Source of the DNA: Aliiroseovarius zhejiangensis
GTDB lineage: Bacteria > Pseudomonadota > Alphaproteobacteria > Rhodobacterales > Rhodobacteraceae
DNA: 64,000 nt
NCBI RefSeq assembly: GCF_014656375.1
Contig: NZ_BNCH01000001.1
Span: 124,001 to 188,000, forward strand
Reading direction: 5' to 3'
Part shown: in pieces, positions 35,251-44,866 of the stretch
How positions within the stretch are numbered: the stretch's first letter is position 1
Layout: the number at the start of each line of letters is the position of its first letter
Program-made: the position numbers and the translations under genes
The notes under the pieces: model-generated
Database searches by the model: none
Seen by the model: the letters and a program-made list of their open reading frames with translations, nothing else
Told to the model about the DNA's origin: nothing

Positions 35251-36156
35251 ATGACAGACCGTCCACCCACAGGCGTAATGACCCGGCAGGCGCCGGGCAT
35301 CCGTCGCATCATCGCGCCCAATCCCTCGCCCATGACCTATTGGGGGACCAACACATTCGTTCTGGGCGAAGGCGATGTGGCCCTGATCGACCCGGGCCCG
35401 GCAGACCCCACCCACATGAAGGCGATCCTGTCCGGTCTCCGGCGCGGTGAACGGGTGACGCATATCCTTGTCACCCACGCACATCTCGACCATTCCCCCC
35501 TGGCCCGCCCGCTGTCCGAAGCCACCGGCGCGCCGGTGATGGCCTTTGGCGACGCGCAATCCGGACGCAGCGAGATCATGCGCGATCTGGTTGCACGTGG
35601 CCTGACCTCGGGTGGCGAAGGCGTCGATACCGAATTTCGCCCCGACATCCTGCTGGAAGACGGAGAGGTCTTTCGCGCCGCAGGGCTTGAGGTCGAGGCG
35701 ATCTGGACCCCGGGCCACTTCTCGAACCACATAAGCTTTGCCTGGCAAGGCATTGTCTTTACGGGGGATCACGTTATGGGATGGGCCAGTTCACTGGTCT
35801 CGCCACCGGATGGAGATCTGACCGCCTTCATGGCCTCCTGCGCGAAACTCGCCGCCCGGAAGGATCGGCTTTACTTGCCAGCCCATGGCGCATCCATCCC
35901 CGACCCTGCCGCCCGTCTGGCCTGGCTGATCGCGCACAGACAATCACGCGAAACCGAGATCCTGACTGCCCTGTCGGATGGCCGCCCGGCATCTGTCCGC
36001 ACCCTGACCCGCGCGATCTATACCGACACACCAACCACCCTGATCCCGGCTGCCCAACGCAACGTTTTCGCGCACCTGATTGACCTTGCGATGCGCAAAA
36101 TTGTCATGGCGGAACCGCACCTGGACGCCAATGCAGATTTTCGCAGGATAGACTGA
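35251..36156 (+). CDS. MBL-fold metallo-hydrolase, LACTB2-like
   Basis: A 301-residue metallo-beta-lactamase-fold hydrolase. The zinc motif is THAHLDHS (His76-x-His78-x-Asp80-His81), followed by WTPGHFSNHISF and FTGDHVMGW, which supply the remaining ligands. A C-terminal winged-helix-like region (PASVRTLTRAIYTDTP) is typical of the LACTB2 group, whose animal member is an RNA endonuclease; the bacterial substrates are unknown. ATG at 35251 follows AGGAC; a GTG at 35233 is an alternative start. tRNA-Asn lies 59 bases downstream. Confidence 0.82.
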   Translation: MTDRPPTGVMTRQAPGIRRIIAPNPSPMTYWGTNTFVLGEGDVALIDPGPADPTHMKAILSGLRRGERVTHILVTHAHLDHSPLARPLSEATGAPVMAFGDAQSGRSEIMRDLVARGLTSGGEGVDTEFRPDILLEDGEVFRAAGLEVEAIWTPGHFSNHISFAWQGIVFTGDHVMGWASSLVSPPDGDLTAFMASCAKLAARKDRLYLPAHGASIPDPAARLAWLIAHRQSRETEILTALSDGRPASVRTLTRAIYTDTPTTLIPAAQRNVFAHLIDLAMRKIVMAEPHLDANADFRRID

Positions 36157-36175
36157 AGAAAAACGCTAATCCCTC

Positions 36176-36204
36176 TTGCAGCCCGAAATCGCTCTTGCTA
36201 TATC
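36176..36204 (+). promoter_or_regulatory. Probable sigma-70 promoter of tRNA-Asn
   Basis: TTGCAG at 36176-36181 and TATATC at 36199-36204 with a 17-base spacer, 11 bases before the mature tRNA-Asn. Confidence 0.5.
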
Positions 36205-36215
36205 GCCCCTCGTGT

Positions 36216-36290
36216 TCCGGCGTAGCTCAGCGGTAGAGCAGTTGACTGTTAATCAATTGGTCGTAGGTTCGATCCCTACCGCCGGAGCCA
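36216..36290 (+). tRNA. tRNA-Asn (GUU)
   Basis: A 75-nt cloverleaf: acceptor TCCGGCG with CGCCGGA, discriminator G, encoded CCA. The anticodon loop CTGTTAA gives anticodon GUU. The T arm GTAGG-TTCGATC-CCTAC is perfect. A strong hairpin terminator follows. Confidence 0.97.
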
Positions 36291-36318
36291 ATTAAATCAA
36301 TAAAAGCGGCTATTTACC

Positions 36319-36347
36319 GAGACCGCCAATGGCGGTCTTTGTAGTTT
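36319..36347 (+). terminator. Rho-independent terminator after tRNA-Asn
   Basis: AGACCGCC (36320-36327) and GGCGGTCT (36331-36338) form a perfect 8-bp stem with a 3-base loop, followed by TTGTAGTTTT. Confidence 0.85.
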
Positions 36348-36455
36348 TAGACCCACCCCATAAGTAGGTCATAAGCACACGCGGGTGTTCGGTTCCACCT
36401 CGACAGCCAACGTGTTAAGTTTCAGAAACCGTCGTTTCTATTCAGTGGCTTGCGC

Positions 36456-37241
36456 ATGAAATACGTTTCCCCCTCGGTCAAAGAGACCGCCTTCAACTGC
36501 CCGCATTGCGGAGCGCTTGCAAAACAGTTTTGGTATGCGATCCGCGCAGACCTGAACAGCGATGAGCACCCCAAGCCACTCGTGGCGACCGAAAATGACG
36601 ATCAGAATTGGGATTTTGCAGACGTCGAGGACAAGGAAACCCGTGAAAATCTGGCCGCTTGGGGCAAGCTGATGAAGCTGGCCCATCCGTTCTTCGAGGG
36701 AGGAATAGACGAGAATTATAGCTTCCAGAACGTCTAAAATCTCTTCATCTCGCGTTGCTATAATTGCAAGGATATCGCGATTTGGATTCATGAGCGGCTA
36801 GTCTACCCTCAGCGAGGCGAAGCTCCGCCCGCCAACCCAGACATGCCGGACGAAATTCGCCGGGACTACGATGAGGCCAGCACTATCCTTGACCTCTCAG
36901 CCAGAGGGGCAGCAGCTCTCATCCGCCTCGGCATCCAAAAACTGTGCAAGCACCTCGGCCAACCGGGCAAGAATATCAACGATGACATCAAGGCCCTCGT
37001 TGCAGGGGGCCTCGACCCACGCATTCAGAAGGCCCTCGATGTGGTGCGGGTCGTCGGGAATAACGCGGTCCACCCCGGCCAGATCGACCTCAAGGACGAT
37101 AGGGCGACCGCGGAAAGTCTCTTCCGGCTACTGGACTTGATCGTGGAAAAGATGATCTCCGAACCGAAGCACGTTGAGGAGGTCTATGCGGCCCTTCCTG
37201 AGGATGCACGCAAAGCGATTGAGAAGCGCAACGGCAAGTAA
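36456..37241 (+). pseudogene. DUF4145-domain gene interrupted by one in-frame stop codon
   Basis: Two open frames lie in the same reading frame and are separated only by a TAA at 36735-36737 (codon 94 from the ATG at 36456). Reading through gives one continuous protein of about 261 residues: N-terminal CPHC (Cys15, Cys18), then after the stop SRCYNCKDIAIW (Cys101, Cys104), which completes a zinc ribbon, then LVYPQRGEAPPANPDMPDEIRRDYDEA and the DUF4145 helical core. As it stands the first part has half a zinc site. A second product could start at the ATG at 36843 and hold the DUF4145 core alone. DUF4145 proteins often occur in mobile or defence-linked loci. The gene lies directly after tRNA-Asn and no integrase is present. 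Confidence 0.7.
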
Positions 37242-37242
37242 A

Positions 37243-37273
37243 AGCGACCCGCTGCACACGCACCCGGGTCGCT
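37243..37273 (+). terminator. Inverted repeat after the DUF4145 gene
   Basis: AGCGACCC (37243-37250) pairs with GGGTCGCT (37266-37273) over a 15-base loop, right behind the DUF4145 stop. No T-run follows, so termination is uncertain. Confidence 0.4.
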
Positions 37274-37460
37274 CTACAGGTCATGGGGAAAGGAGTTACC
37301 CCGCCCTGACTGCGGTTGTTGCGCTTAACGAGTAACTGAACCGCTATGCCTCTGGCGGTTGGCGAGGCCGCTCCGCACTCCGACCGGAGTGATCTGTGTC
37401 AACTCATCGCTGCCACAAACCTTCATGCTTGGATCGAAACAGAACGAAGGACGGTGGCAC

Positions 37461-39848
37461 ATGACACATTCCAAGCAGCTTGTCGTGGATTTCTCGAAAG
37501 TGAAGCGAAACGATGTCGGAACCGTGGGCGGCAAAAACGCCTCGCTCGGTGAAATGATCGGTGCGCTTCAACCGAAAGGGATCCGCGTGCCACCGGGGTT
37601 TGCCACGACCTCGGACGCATTTCGCGCCTATCTGGTCAGCAATGGCCTGAACCGGAAGATCGCAAATGATCTTGAGGCGCTGTCGTCCGGCAAAACCTCG
37701 CTTCAGAAAACCGGAAAGCGCATTCGCAAGCGGATACTGAACGGCGACTGGCCCGAAGACATCGCCGCAGCCATACGGGCCGCGTATCGCACGCTTTGCA
37801 ATGCGGCAGGTGAAACCGATCTGCCGGTCGCGGTTCGCTCAAGCGCCACGGCGGAAGATTTGCCCGATGCCAGTTTCGCAGGGCAGCAAGAGACCTTTCT
37901 GAACATCATTGGCGAGGAGGCTTTGCTGGACGCCTGCAAGCGATGCTATGCGTCGCTTTATACCGACCGCGCCATTTCCTACCGCCAGATACAGGGGTTC
38001 GCGCATGATCAGGTGGCCCTGTCGGTTGGTGTCCAGCAGATGGTGCGCGCCGATACGGGCGGGTCGGGGGTCATGTTCTCGATTGATACGGAAAGCGGGT
38101 TTCCCGATGCGGTCCTGATCAATGCCGCGTGGGGTTTGGGCGAAAACGTCGTGCAAGGCGCGGTGGACCCCGATGAATACCAGGTCTTCAAGCCGTTTCT
38201 GGACAATCCCGATCTGGCGCCGATCCTTGAAAAACGTCTGGGCGCCAAGGCCATCAAGATGATCCACGACCGCGACGGCACACCGCGCAACGTGCCCACG
38301 TCACGCGAAGAGCGGCAGAGCTTCGTGCTGAGCGATGCTGAAATCCTTGATCTCGCGCGCCAGGCCAAAGTGATCGAGGCACATTATGGCCAGCCGATGG
38401 ACATGGAATGGGCCCGCGATGGTGTGAGCGGTGATTTGTTCATCGTTCAGGCCCGCCCTGAAACGGTTCAATCGCGCTCCGATATGGGCACCCTGAAATC
38501 CTATGCGGTGACGGATCCCGGGCCGGAATTGCTGCGCGGCCTGAGCGTGGGCAGCGCCGCCGTTGCCGGGCGCGTTTCGATCATCGAAAGTGCTGCCGAT
38601 ATCGACAGGTTTATCGACGGGTCTGTGTTGGTGACAGGCACGACCGACCCGGACTGGGTGCCGATCATGAAACGGGCGGCCGCGATCGTGACCGACCATG
38701 GCGGACGGACCTCGCACGCCGCCATTGTCAGCCGCGAGCTGGGGTTGCCAGCGATCGTCGGCTGCGGCAACGCCACACATATCCTGCACGACGAACAGGA
38801 CGTCACGGTATCCTGCGCAGAAGGCGAAGAAGGCGTCGTGACCGCCGGCATTTCCGAGATCAACGTCACGGAAGAAACGCTTGATGCGTTGCCCCGGACC
38901 AAGACGAAGGTCATGCTGAACCTCGCCAATCCCAGTGCGGCGCTGCGCTGGTGGCGTCTGCCGGTCGATGGTGTCGGGCTGGCCCGGATGGAGTTCGTCA
39001 TCAACAACTCGGTCCAAGTTCACCCCATGGCTCTGGCGCATATTGAGAAGGTGCGCGACCCCGAGGTTCGGGCGAAGATCGAACAGCTGACCGCAGGGTA
39101 TGACACGATGCCAGAGTATTTCGTCGACCGCCTGTCGCGCGGTCTGTCGCGGATCGCGGCGTTTTGCTATCCCAAGCCGGTCATCGTGCGGATGAGCGAT
39201 TTCAAGACCAATGAATACGCCGATCTTCTGGGCGGACGGGACTTCGAACCGCGCGAGGAAAACCCGATGCTCGGGTTTCGCGGGGCGTCGCGTTATTATT
39301 CCAAGATGTATCGCGACGGCTTTGCGTTTGAATGTCAGGCCATAGCGCGATTGCGCGGGAAAATGGGTTTTGACAACGTGATCGTCATGATCCCGTTCTG
39401 CCGCACGCCCGAAGAGGCCGACAAGGTTCAGGCTGTCATGGCAGAGCATGGCCTTGCGCGCGGCGAGGATGGGTTGAGAGTCTATGTGATGTGCGAAATC
39501 CCGACGAATGTCCTGCGTGCCAAGGAATTTGCCACGCGGTTTGACGGGTTCTCCATCGGCTCGAACGATCTGACACAGCTGACCTTGGGCGTCGATCGGG
39601 ACTCCGATGCGCTCGCAGATTTGTTCCGCGAGGATGACCCGGCCGTGCTTCAGATGATCGAAACGGTCATCCGCGAGGCGCATAAGGTGGGCTCCAAGGT
39701 CGGCTTCTGCGGCCAAGCGCCCAGCAACGATGCCTCCTATGCCCGTCATCTGGTCGGATATGGGATCGATTCAATCTCGGTGACGCCGGACAGCTTCGTT
39801 CAGGTCTTGCGCAACGTATCGGACGCGGAAGAAAAGCGGGAGAAGTGA
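37461..39848 (+). CDS. ppsA: Phosphoenolpyruvate synthase
   Basis: Makes phosphoenolpyruvate from pyruvate and ATP for gluconeogenesis, needed when growing on organic acids or on Entner-Doudoroff products. The 795-residue protein matches E. coli PpsA (792) in length. An N-terminal ATP-grasp domain (GGKNASLGEM, AVRSSATAEDLPDASFAGQQET), the swivelling phosphohistidine domain with His419 in DHGGRTSHAAIVSREL, and the C-terminal PEP-utilising barrel (GFSIGSNDLTQLTLGVDRDS, GFCGQAPSN) are all intact. The ATG at 37461 is chosen by family start; the frame is open to 37359. It is convergent with the ABC transporter operon. Confidence 0.96.
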   Translation: MTHSKQLVVDFSKVKRNDVGTVGGKNASLGEMIGALQPKGIRVPPGFATTSDAFRAYLVSNGLNRKIANDLEALSSGKTSLQKTGKRIRKRILNGDWPEDIAAAIRAAYRTLCNAAGETDLPVAVRSSATAEDLPDASFAGQQETFLNIIGEEALLDACKRCYASLYTDRAISYRQIQGFAHDQVALSVGVQQMVRADTGGSGVMFSIDTESGFPDAVLINAAWGLGENVVQGAVDPDEYQVFKPFLDNPDLAPILEKRLGAKAIKMIHDRDGTPRNVPTSREERQSFVLSDAEILDLARQAKVIEAHYGQPMDMEWARDGVSGDLFIVQARPETVQSRSDMGTLKSYAVTDPGPELLRGLSVGSAAVAGRVSIIESAADIDRFIDGSVLVTGTTDPDWVPIMKRAAAIVTDHGGRTSHAAIVSRELGLPAIVGCGNATHILHDEQDVTVSCAEGEEGVVTAGISEINVTEETLDALPRTKTKVMLNLANPSAALRWWRLPVDGVGLARMEFVINNSVQVHPMALAHIEKVRDPEVRAKIEQLTAGYDTMPEYFVDRLSRGLSRIAAFCYPKPVIVRMSDFKTNEYADLLGGRDFEPREENPMLGFRGASRYYSKMYRDGFAFECQAIARLRGKMGFDNVIVMIPFCRTPEEADKVQAVMAEHGLARGEDGLRVYVMCEIPTNVLRAKEFATRFDGFSIGSNDLTQLTLGVDRDSDALADLFREDDPAVLQMIETVIREAHKVGSKVGFCGQAPSNDASYARHLVGYGIDSISVTPDSFVQVLRNVSDAEEKREK

Positions 39849-39882
39849 ATCCGCTTTGATCCGATCCAACCGGCCCCGCGCA

Positions 39883-41124
39883 CTATTCTTTCACGTAGGG
39901 TTTGCCGTCCGCTGCGGGTGCGCGTGCACGGCCCACCACGCCAGCCACAACAACAATCGTTGCGACATAGGGCGCCATCGCCAGAAACTCCGACGGGATC
40001 GGTGTGCCCAGAAGTGCGAGTTTCTGCTGCAGGGAATCCGCAAAGCCGAACACCAGTGCGGCCAGCAAAGCCCCCACCGGATGCCAGCGCCCGAAGATCA
40101 TCGCCGCAAGCCCGATGAACCCCCGCCCGCCGGTCATGCCTTCGTCAAACCGCCCGACAGAGCCGAGTGTGAACCACGCCCCGCCAAACCCCGCGACCAT
40201 GCCCGCCACCGTCACATTGACATAGCGCGTGCGATAGACGTTGATCCCCAGCGTGTCGGCGGCACGTGGCTGTTCTCCGACGGCACGTGCGCGCAGTCCG
40301 TGGCGGGTGTGAAACAGGTAATAGGTCGCCAGCCCCGCCAGAATGAACGCGCCATAGACGAAGATATTCTGGTTGAAGAACACCGGCCCGATCACCGGCA
40401 CGTCGCTGAGAAGGGGTATCTTTATGGTCCTGAACACGGGCGCGTTGTTCAGCGCGCGGTATTCCTGAAACACCTGGCTTGAGATGTAGCTGGTCAGCCC
40501 CAGCACGAACAAATTGATAAAGACGCCCGCGATGATCTGGTCCATCCGGTAGGTCACCACCAGTGCCGCCAGAATGAACCCGAACATGCCGCCGACCGCG
40601 ACGGCGGCGACCAGCCCGGCGATCCCACCCGCCAGCGATCCAACCAGCGCACCGGTGAAAGCGCCTGCCAACAGCATGCCTTCAATGCCGATATTCACAA
40701 CGGCCACCCGTTCGGAGAGCACCCCCGCCAACCCTCCAAGCGCGATGGGGACGGCTCGCACAAGTGTCGCCTGCAACATGCCGGTCAGTGAAAAGGACTT
40801 GCCCGCCGTCGCCCAGACCAGAAACGCGGCAACCGCGATGGCCAGACCTATGCCCAGGATCATGGAAGCCCACTTTGCGCCCCCGCGCAGAAACAGGCGC
40901 ACGCCAAGAAAGGCCAGCAAGGCCGAGATGACATAGATGAACGGCCCGCCGGGCACCACAAGGTTCGGCACCGGCCAGACATCCGTCGGACGCGACAGGC
41001 GGAAGGTGGCCACCCCGGTTGCATCCGGGGCCATGAAAACAGCCAGCAGAACGCCAAGACCGATGAGGATTGCGCCGCTGATGCGGGTTTGCCGTTGACG
41101 GGCTTTGTCTAGAAGAACGCTCAT
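39883..41124 (-). CDS. ABC transporter permease, BMP/nucleoside type (second permease)
   Basis: Inner-membrane permease of about 413 residues with roughly ten helices, from the BPD_transp_2 family that also includes ribose and nucleoside systems. Motifs such as ERVAVVNIGIEGMLLAGAFTG and DTLGINVYRTRYVNVTVAGMVAG are typical of the second permease (YufQ/NupQ-like). AGGAGGGCGGATC precedes the ATG at 41124, which overlaps the stop of the first permease gene by 4 bases. It is the last gene of the operon BMP protein, ATPase, permease, permease. Confidence 0.9.
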   Translation of the reverse strand: MSVLLDKARQRQTRISGAILIGLGVLLAVFMAPDATGVATFRLSRPTDVWPVPNLVVPGGPFIYVISALLAFLGVRLFLRGGAKWASMILGIGLAIAVAAFLVWATAGKSFSLTGMLQATLVRAVPIALGGLAGVLSERVAVVNIGIEGMLLAGAFTGALVGSLAGGIAGLVAAVAVGGMFGFILAALVVTYRMDQIIAGVFINLFVLGLTSYISSQVFQEYRALNNAPVFRTIKIPLLSDVPVIGPVFFNQNIFVYGAFILAGLATYYLFHTRHGLRARAVGEQPRAADTLGINVYRTRYVNVTVAGMVAGFGGAWFTLGSVGRFDEGMTGGRGFIGLAAMIFGRWHPVGALLAALVFGFADSLQQKLALLGTPIPSEFLAMAPYVATIVVVAGVVGRARAPAADGKPYVKE

Positions 41125-42245
41125 GATCCGCCCTCCTTTGTTTGATCGCGGCGAAATCCCCATGGAAACAGCGCTTTGACCAGCAAAGGTGCGGCAATAA
41201 AGACGATGATAAGCGATTGGATGATGCCGATCAGATCAATGCTGACGCCCGCGTCCACCTGCATCTGTCGCCCGCCAGCCTCCAACGCGCCGAACAGCAC
41301 ACCCGCAAAAAGCACACCGACCGGATGCGATCGACCCAGAAGTGCGACCGCAATCGCGTCAAACCCGATCCCCGCCGAAAACCCCGGCGTGGCGCGGCCA
41401 AGCACACCCAATGTCTGGTTCGCCCCCGCAATACCGGCCAGCGCCCCGGCAATCGCCATCGCCAACACGATGGTCAGGCTGGCATTCATGCCAGCAAACC
41501 GCGCGGCCACGGCATTCTCGCCACTGGCGCGAAATTCGAACCCCAGTTTGCTGCGAAACAGCAACCAATAGGCAAGCGCCACCATGGCAAGCGTCAGGAA
41601 GATGCCTGCATGCAAGCGCAGATTGGGGTCGAGGAAGGTCAGAAGACGGGGAAGTTCGGCGACCTCGGGAACAGATTTCGAGATCGGATCGGCGCGACCT
41701 TCCTTTTGGATCAGCGGCGTGCGCAGCAGATAATCCAGAAGCCGATACGAGATCAAATTCAGCATGATGGTCGAAATCACCTCGTGCGCGCCGGTTGCCG
41801 CCCGAAGCCAGCCTGCGATGCCTGCGTAAAATGCACCGGTCACGGCACCTGCCAATATTGCACCGGGCAGCGCAATGACCGCAGGCAGATCCCCCAGCGC
41901 AACGCCGGCGACCACGGCGGCAAGTCCGCCCATGACGACCTGCCCCTCGGCCCCGATATTGAAAAGCCCGGCGCGGAAACCAAGCGCCAAACCCAGACCC
42001 GCAAGGACCAGCGGCAGCGCGGCCGTCAGCGTTTCCGAGATCGCATTGACCGACCCGACCGAGCCTTGCAGCAGGGCCACATAGGACCGGCCGATTGTGG
42101 CCAGATCAACCCCGGTGGCGACCATCACCACGGCCCCAAGGATCAAAGCCGCAACAAGGGCGAACAGTGGCACGATCACCAGATCCTCGACCTTGCTGCG
42201 TCCCAGCAGCCTGCCTTTCGTGGCGTGATCGGTCATGTCGCTCAT
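41121..42245 (-). CDS. ABC transporter permease, BMP/nucleoside type (first permease)
   Basis: Inner-membrane permease of 374 residues with about eight to ten helices, the YufP/NupP-like partner. It contains ALGFRAGLFNIGAEGQVVMGGL and RASGENAVAARFAGMN, both standard for this family. Its ATG overlaps the stop of the ATPase gene by 4 bases and its own stop overlaps the next permease start, giving strict translational coupling. Confidence 0.9.
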   Translation of the reverse strand: MSDMTDHATKGRLLGRSKVEDLVIVPLFALVAALILGAVVMVATGVDLATIGRSYVALLQGSVGSVNAISETLTAALPLVLAGLGLALGFRAGLFNIGAEGQVVMGGLAAVVAGVALGDLPAVIALPGAILAGAVTGAFYAGIAGWLRAATGAHEVISTIMLNLISYRLLDYLLRTPLIQKEGRADPISKSVPEVAELPRLLTFLDPNLRLHAGIFLTLAMVALAYWLLFRSKLGFEFRASGENAVAARFAGMNASLTIVLAMAIAGALAGIAGANQTLGVLGRATPGFSAGIGFDAIAVALLGRSHPVGVLFAGVLFGALEAGGRQMQVDAGVSIDLIGIIQSLIIVFIAAPLLVKALFPWGFRRDQTKEGGS

Positions 42246-43753
42246 ACCCTCGCCCCCGCCATAGCAAGTCCAATGTCCCCTTTGTCGACAGGTGCGTCAT
42301 GCGGGGCGTACTCCGCCACGATCCGACCCTTGAACATCACAAGGATCCGGTCGGACAGCGCCATGATCTCGTCCAGTTCGGACGAGACAATCAACAGGCC
42401 GTCGCCTTCGTCGCGCGCGGCCATCAGGCGTTCGTGGATAAAGGCAATCGACCCCACGTCCAGCCCGCGTGTCGGCTGCCCGGCGATCACGAAACGCGTG
42501 TCGCGGGACAGCTCGCGCGCCACGACCAGCTTTTGCTGATTGCCACCCGACAAATGCGCCGCAGACGTATGAACCGAGGGCGTGCGCACGTCATACTGTT
42601 CGGCCACGGCTGCGGCGTCGGTATGCACTCGGCCCCAGTCGATGCTGGTGCCCGCCGAATAAGGTGGGGCGTAATAGCTGTCCAACACCATGTTTTCGGC
42701 AACCGTGAAGGTGCCGATCAGCCCGGCACGCTGCCGGTCTTCGGGGATATGCGCGATGCCCAAACGGTGGCGTTCACGTGGCGAAGCTTGGGTGATATCC
42801 GTGCCATCGAACCGCACCTGACCAGACACGACCCGGCGCAGACCCGCCAACGCCTCGATCAGTGCCGATTGTCCGTTTCCCTGCACACCCGCAATGCCGA
42901 CCACCTCGCCACTTCGCACCTGAAACGAGATGTCATCGACAGCCACGGCGCCATCATCCCTGAGAACGGTCAAATCCTGAATGCCCAGAATGACGTCGCC
43001 GGGCACAAACGGGGCGCGGGCAACATCGAAATCGACTGGATGACCGACCATCATCTCAGCCAGATCAGGCCGTGCCAGCTTCTTAGGATCCCCGGTTCCG
43101 ACAATCTCGCCACGGCGGATGACGGCGATACGGTCCGATATATCAAGGATCTCGTTAAGCTTATGAGTGATGAAGACGATCGCCTTGCCCGCTTCGCAAA
43201 GCGACCGGACGATCTGAAAGAACTCGTCGACCTCTTGCGGGGTCAGGACCGCTGTCGGCTCGTCCAGGATCAAGACGTCGGCCTCGCGAAACAGAACCTT
43301 GATGATCTCAACCCGTTGCTGGATGCCGACGGGCAACGTTTCGATGATCGCATCGGGGTCGACGGCCAGCCCATATTCGGCACTCAGACGACTGACTTCG
43401 GATCGCGCCGTCGTCAAATCCAGATGATCAAACCGACCAACCGGTTCGATGCCAAGGATCACGTTTTCCGCCACCGTAAAAACAGGCACCAGCATGAAGT
43501 GCTGATGCACCATGCCGATGCCTGCGCGGATCGCTTCGCCCGGCCCGGCAAAGCGCACCGATTGGCCGTCAATCTGGATCTCGCCCTCGTTCGGGCTGTA
43601 AAGACCGCAAAGCACGTTCATAAGCGTCGATTTGCCCGCGCCGTTCTCGCCCAGAAGGCCCAGAACCTGACCCGGTTCAATCGTCAGATTGACCCCCTTG
43701 TTCGCGACAACCGGGCCGAACCGTTTCGTGATATTTCTCAGCTCGACCCGCAT
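42242..43753 (-). CDS. ABC transporter ATP-binding protein, double-domain BMP/nucleoside type
   Basis: Energises the BMP-type importer. The 503 residues carry two ABC domains. The N-terminal one has a standard Walker A (GENGAGKST) and Walker B (VLILDEPTAVLT). The C-terminal one has a degenerate Walker A (GVQGNGQSALIEAL), as in ribose/nucleoside ATPases, with signature LSGGNQQKLVVARELS. The start MRVELRNITKRFGPVVANKGV fits the family. It lies 9 bases behind the binding-protein gene. Confidence 0.92.
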   Translation of the reverse strand: MRVELRNITKRFGPVVANKGVNLTIEPGQVLGLLGENGAGKSTLMNVLCGLYSPNEGEIQIDGQSVRFAGPGEAIRAGIGMVHQHFMLVPVFTVAENVILGIEPVGRFDHLDLTTARSEVSRLSAEYGLAVDPDAIIETLPVGIQQRVEIIKVLFREADVLILDEPTAVLTPQEVDEFFQIVRSLCEAGKAIVFITHKLNEILDISDRIAVIRRGEIVGTGDPKKLARPDLAEMMVGHPVDFDVARAPFVPGDVILGIQDLTVLRDDGAVAVDDISFQVRSGEVVGIAGVQGNGQSALIEALAGLRRVVSGQVRFDGTDITQASPRERHRLGIAHIPEDRQRAGLIGTFTVAENMVLDSYYAPPYSAGTSIDWGRVHTDAAAVAEQYDVRTPSVHTSAAHLSGGNQQKLVVARELSRDTRFVIAGQPTRGLDVGSIAFIHERLMAARDEGDGLLIVSSELDEIMALSDRILVMFKGRIVAEYAPHDAPVDKGDIGLAMAGARV

Positions 43754-43762
43754 GGTTCCGAC

Positions 43763-44791
43763 CTAGTCCGAGACCGCGATGCTGCCGTCGATGATCCCGG
43801 CGCGAATGGCATCAAGCTCGGCCTTCAAAGCGTCTGGAACGGCGCTTTCCATATCGTGGAACGGAGCAAGATCGACGCCGCCGTTTTCCAGCGTGCCGAC
43901 AAGAACACCGCCCGAAAACGCGCCCTTCATCGTGTCCTCGATCACGCGCGCAACAGTCGCATCCATGCGTTTGGTGATTGAGGTCAGATAGACGTGCTGT
44001 CGTTCGGTATCGGTGAAATAAAGGTCTGCATCCACACCGATGATCTTCAGCGTGTCGACCCCAAGTTCATCGGCCAGCGTCGCAGACCCAAGCCCGACGG
44101 GTCCGGCCACCGGCAGGATAATATCGGCGCCCTCGTCATAAAGGTTCTGAGCAAACGCGCGACCGTCATCGAGGTTATCAAAGTTGTTGGTGAAAAGCCC
44201 TTCGCGGGTATCAAGATCCCATCCCAGCACCACCACGCTGTCGTCTTTCGTCGCGTTCCAGTGGTTCACGCCCTTGACAAACCCGTCCATGAAGATGGTC
44301 ACGGGCGGGATGTTGATCCCCCCGAAAGTGCCCAGGATCTTGGTCTTGGTCATGCCAGCCGCCAGATAGCCTGCCAGAAACGCGGCCTGATCGGTTGCAT
44401 AGACCTGCCCCAGCACGTTGGGGATGGGCGGATCATAGGCGAAATCGACGATCGAGAACGGCTGATCCGGGTTGCCTTTTGCGGCCTTCGCGGTGGCATC
44501 ACCCAACAAAAAGCCGACGGTGATGATGATGTCGCAATCACCTTCGATCAGAGAGTTGATGTTGGCGTCGTAATCCGTCTCGGCCTGCGATTCCAGAAAA
44601 CGCCCTTCAATGCCAAGATTTTCCTGCGCATCCAGCACGCCCTTCCAGGCCGTCTGGTTAAAGCTGTTGTCGTCAATGCCGCCTGTGTCCGTGACCTGAC
44701 AGGCGGTGAACCCAAGGGCTGGCCCCGCCAGCAGCAGCGACACCAGTGCAGCGCCAAGCGCCGGCGGTTTTGTCCATAGCGTCCGTTTCAT
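43763..44791 (-). CDS. BMP-family periplasmic substrate-binding protein
   Basis: A 342-residue binding protein of the Med/PnrA-BMP family; known members bind purine nucleosides. A signal peptide (MKRTLWTKPPALGAALVSLLLAGPALG) leads into the mature start FTACQVTDTGGIDDNSFNQTAWKG, the BMP signature. Cys near the mature start and a second Cys in LIEGDCDIIITVGF could form a disulfide, as in similar proteins, so lipidation is not needed to explain the first one. GGAGGAGGAAG stands upstream of the ATG. A TTGAG-N4-ATCAA palindrome about 62 bases upstream could place the operon under FNR/FixK control. The ligand is not proven. Confidence 0.9.
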   Translation of the reverse strand: MKRTLWTKPPALGAALVSLLLAGPALGFTACQVTDTGGIDDNSFNQTAWKGVLDAQENLGIEGRFLESQAETDYDANINSLIEGDCDIIITVGFLLGDATAKAAKGNPDQPFSIVDFAYDPPIPNVLGQVYATDQAAFLAGYLAAGMTKTKILGTFGGINIPPVTIFMDGFVKGVNHWNATKDDSVVVLGWDLDTREGLFTNNFDNLDDGRAFAQNLYDEGADIILPVAGPVGLGSATLADELGVDTLKIIGVDADLYFTDTERQHVYLTSITKRMDATVARVIEDTMKGAFSGGVLVGTLENGGVDLAPFHDMESAVPDALKAELDAIRAGIIDGSIAVSD

Positions 44792-44852
44792 GATGCACTT
44801 CCTCCTCCAAGCAAGATTGCTTTGAAGTCTAGCGCGCCCTTCCCCCGGTCGA

Positions 44853-44866
44853 TTGAGGCATATCAA
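44853..44866. promoter_or_regulatory. FNR/FixK-like palindrome before the BMP transporter operon
   Basis: TTGAG-GCAT-ATCAA fits the FNR/FixK pattern TTGAY-N4-RTCAA at nine of ten key positions. It lies 61-75 bases upstream of the BMP-protein ATG and touches the stop codon of the preceding gene. A chance match is possible. Confidence 0.4.

Noticed and set aside
36216..37460. Integrated genomic island at tRNA-Asn
   Set aside because: No integrase, no repeat of the tRNA 3' end was seen in the following kilobase, and ppsA follows directly; a single accessory gene is not enough.
42095..43981. 628-codon plus-strand open frame
   Set aside because: Lies opposite the ABC ATPase gene with intact Walker motifs; no ribosome site and no recognisable domain.
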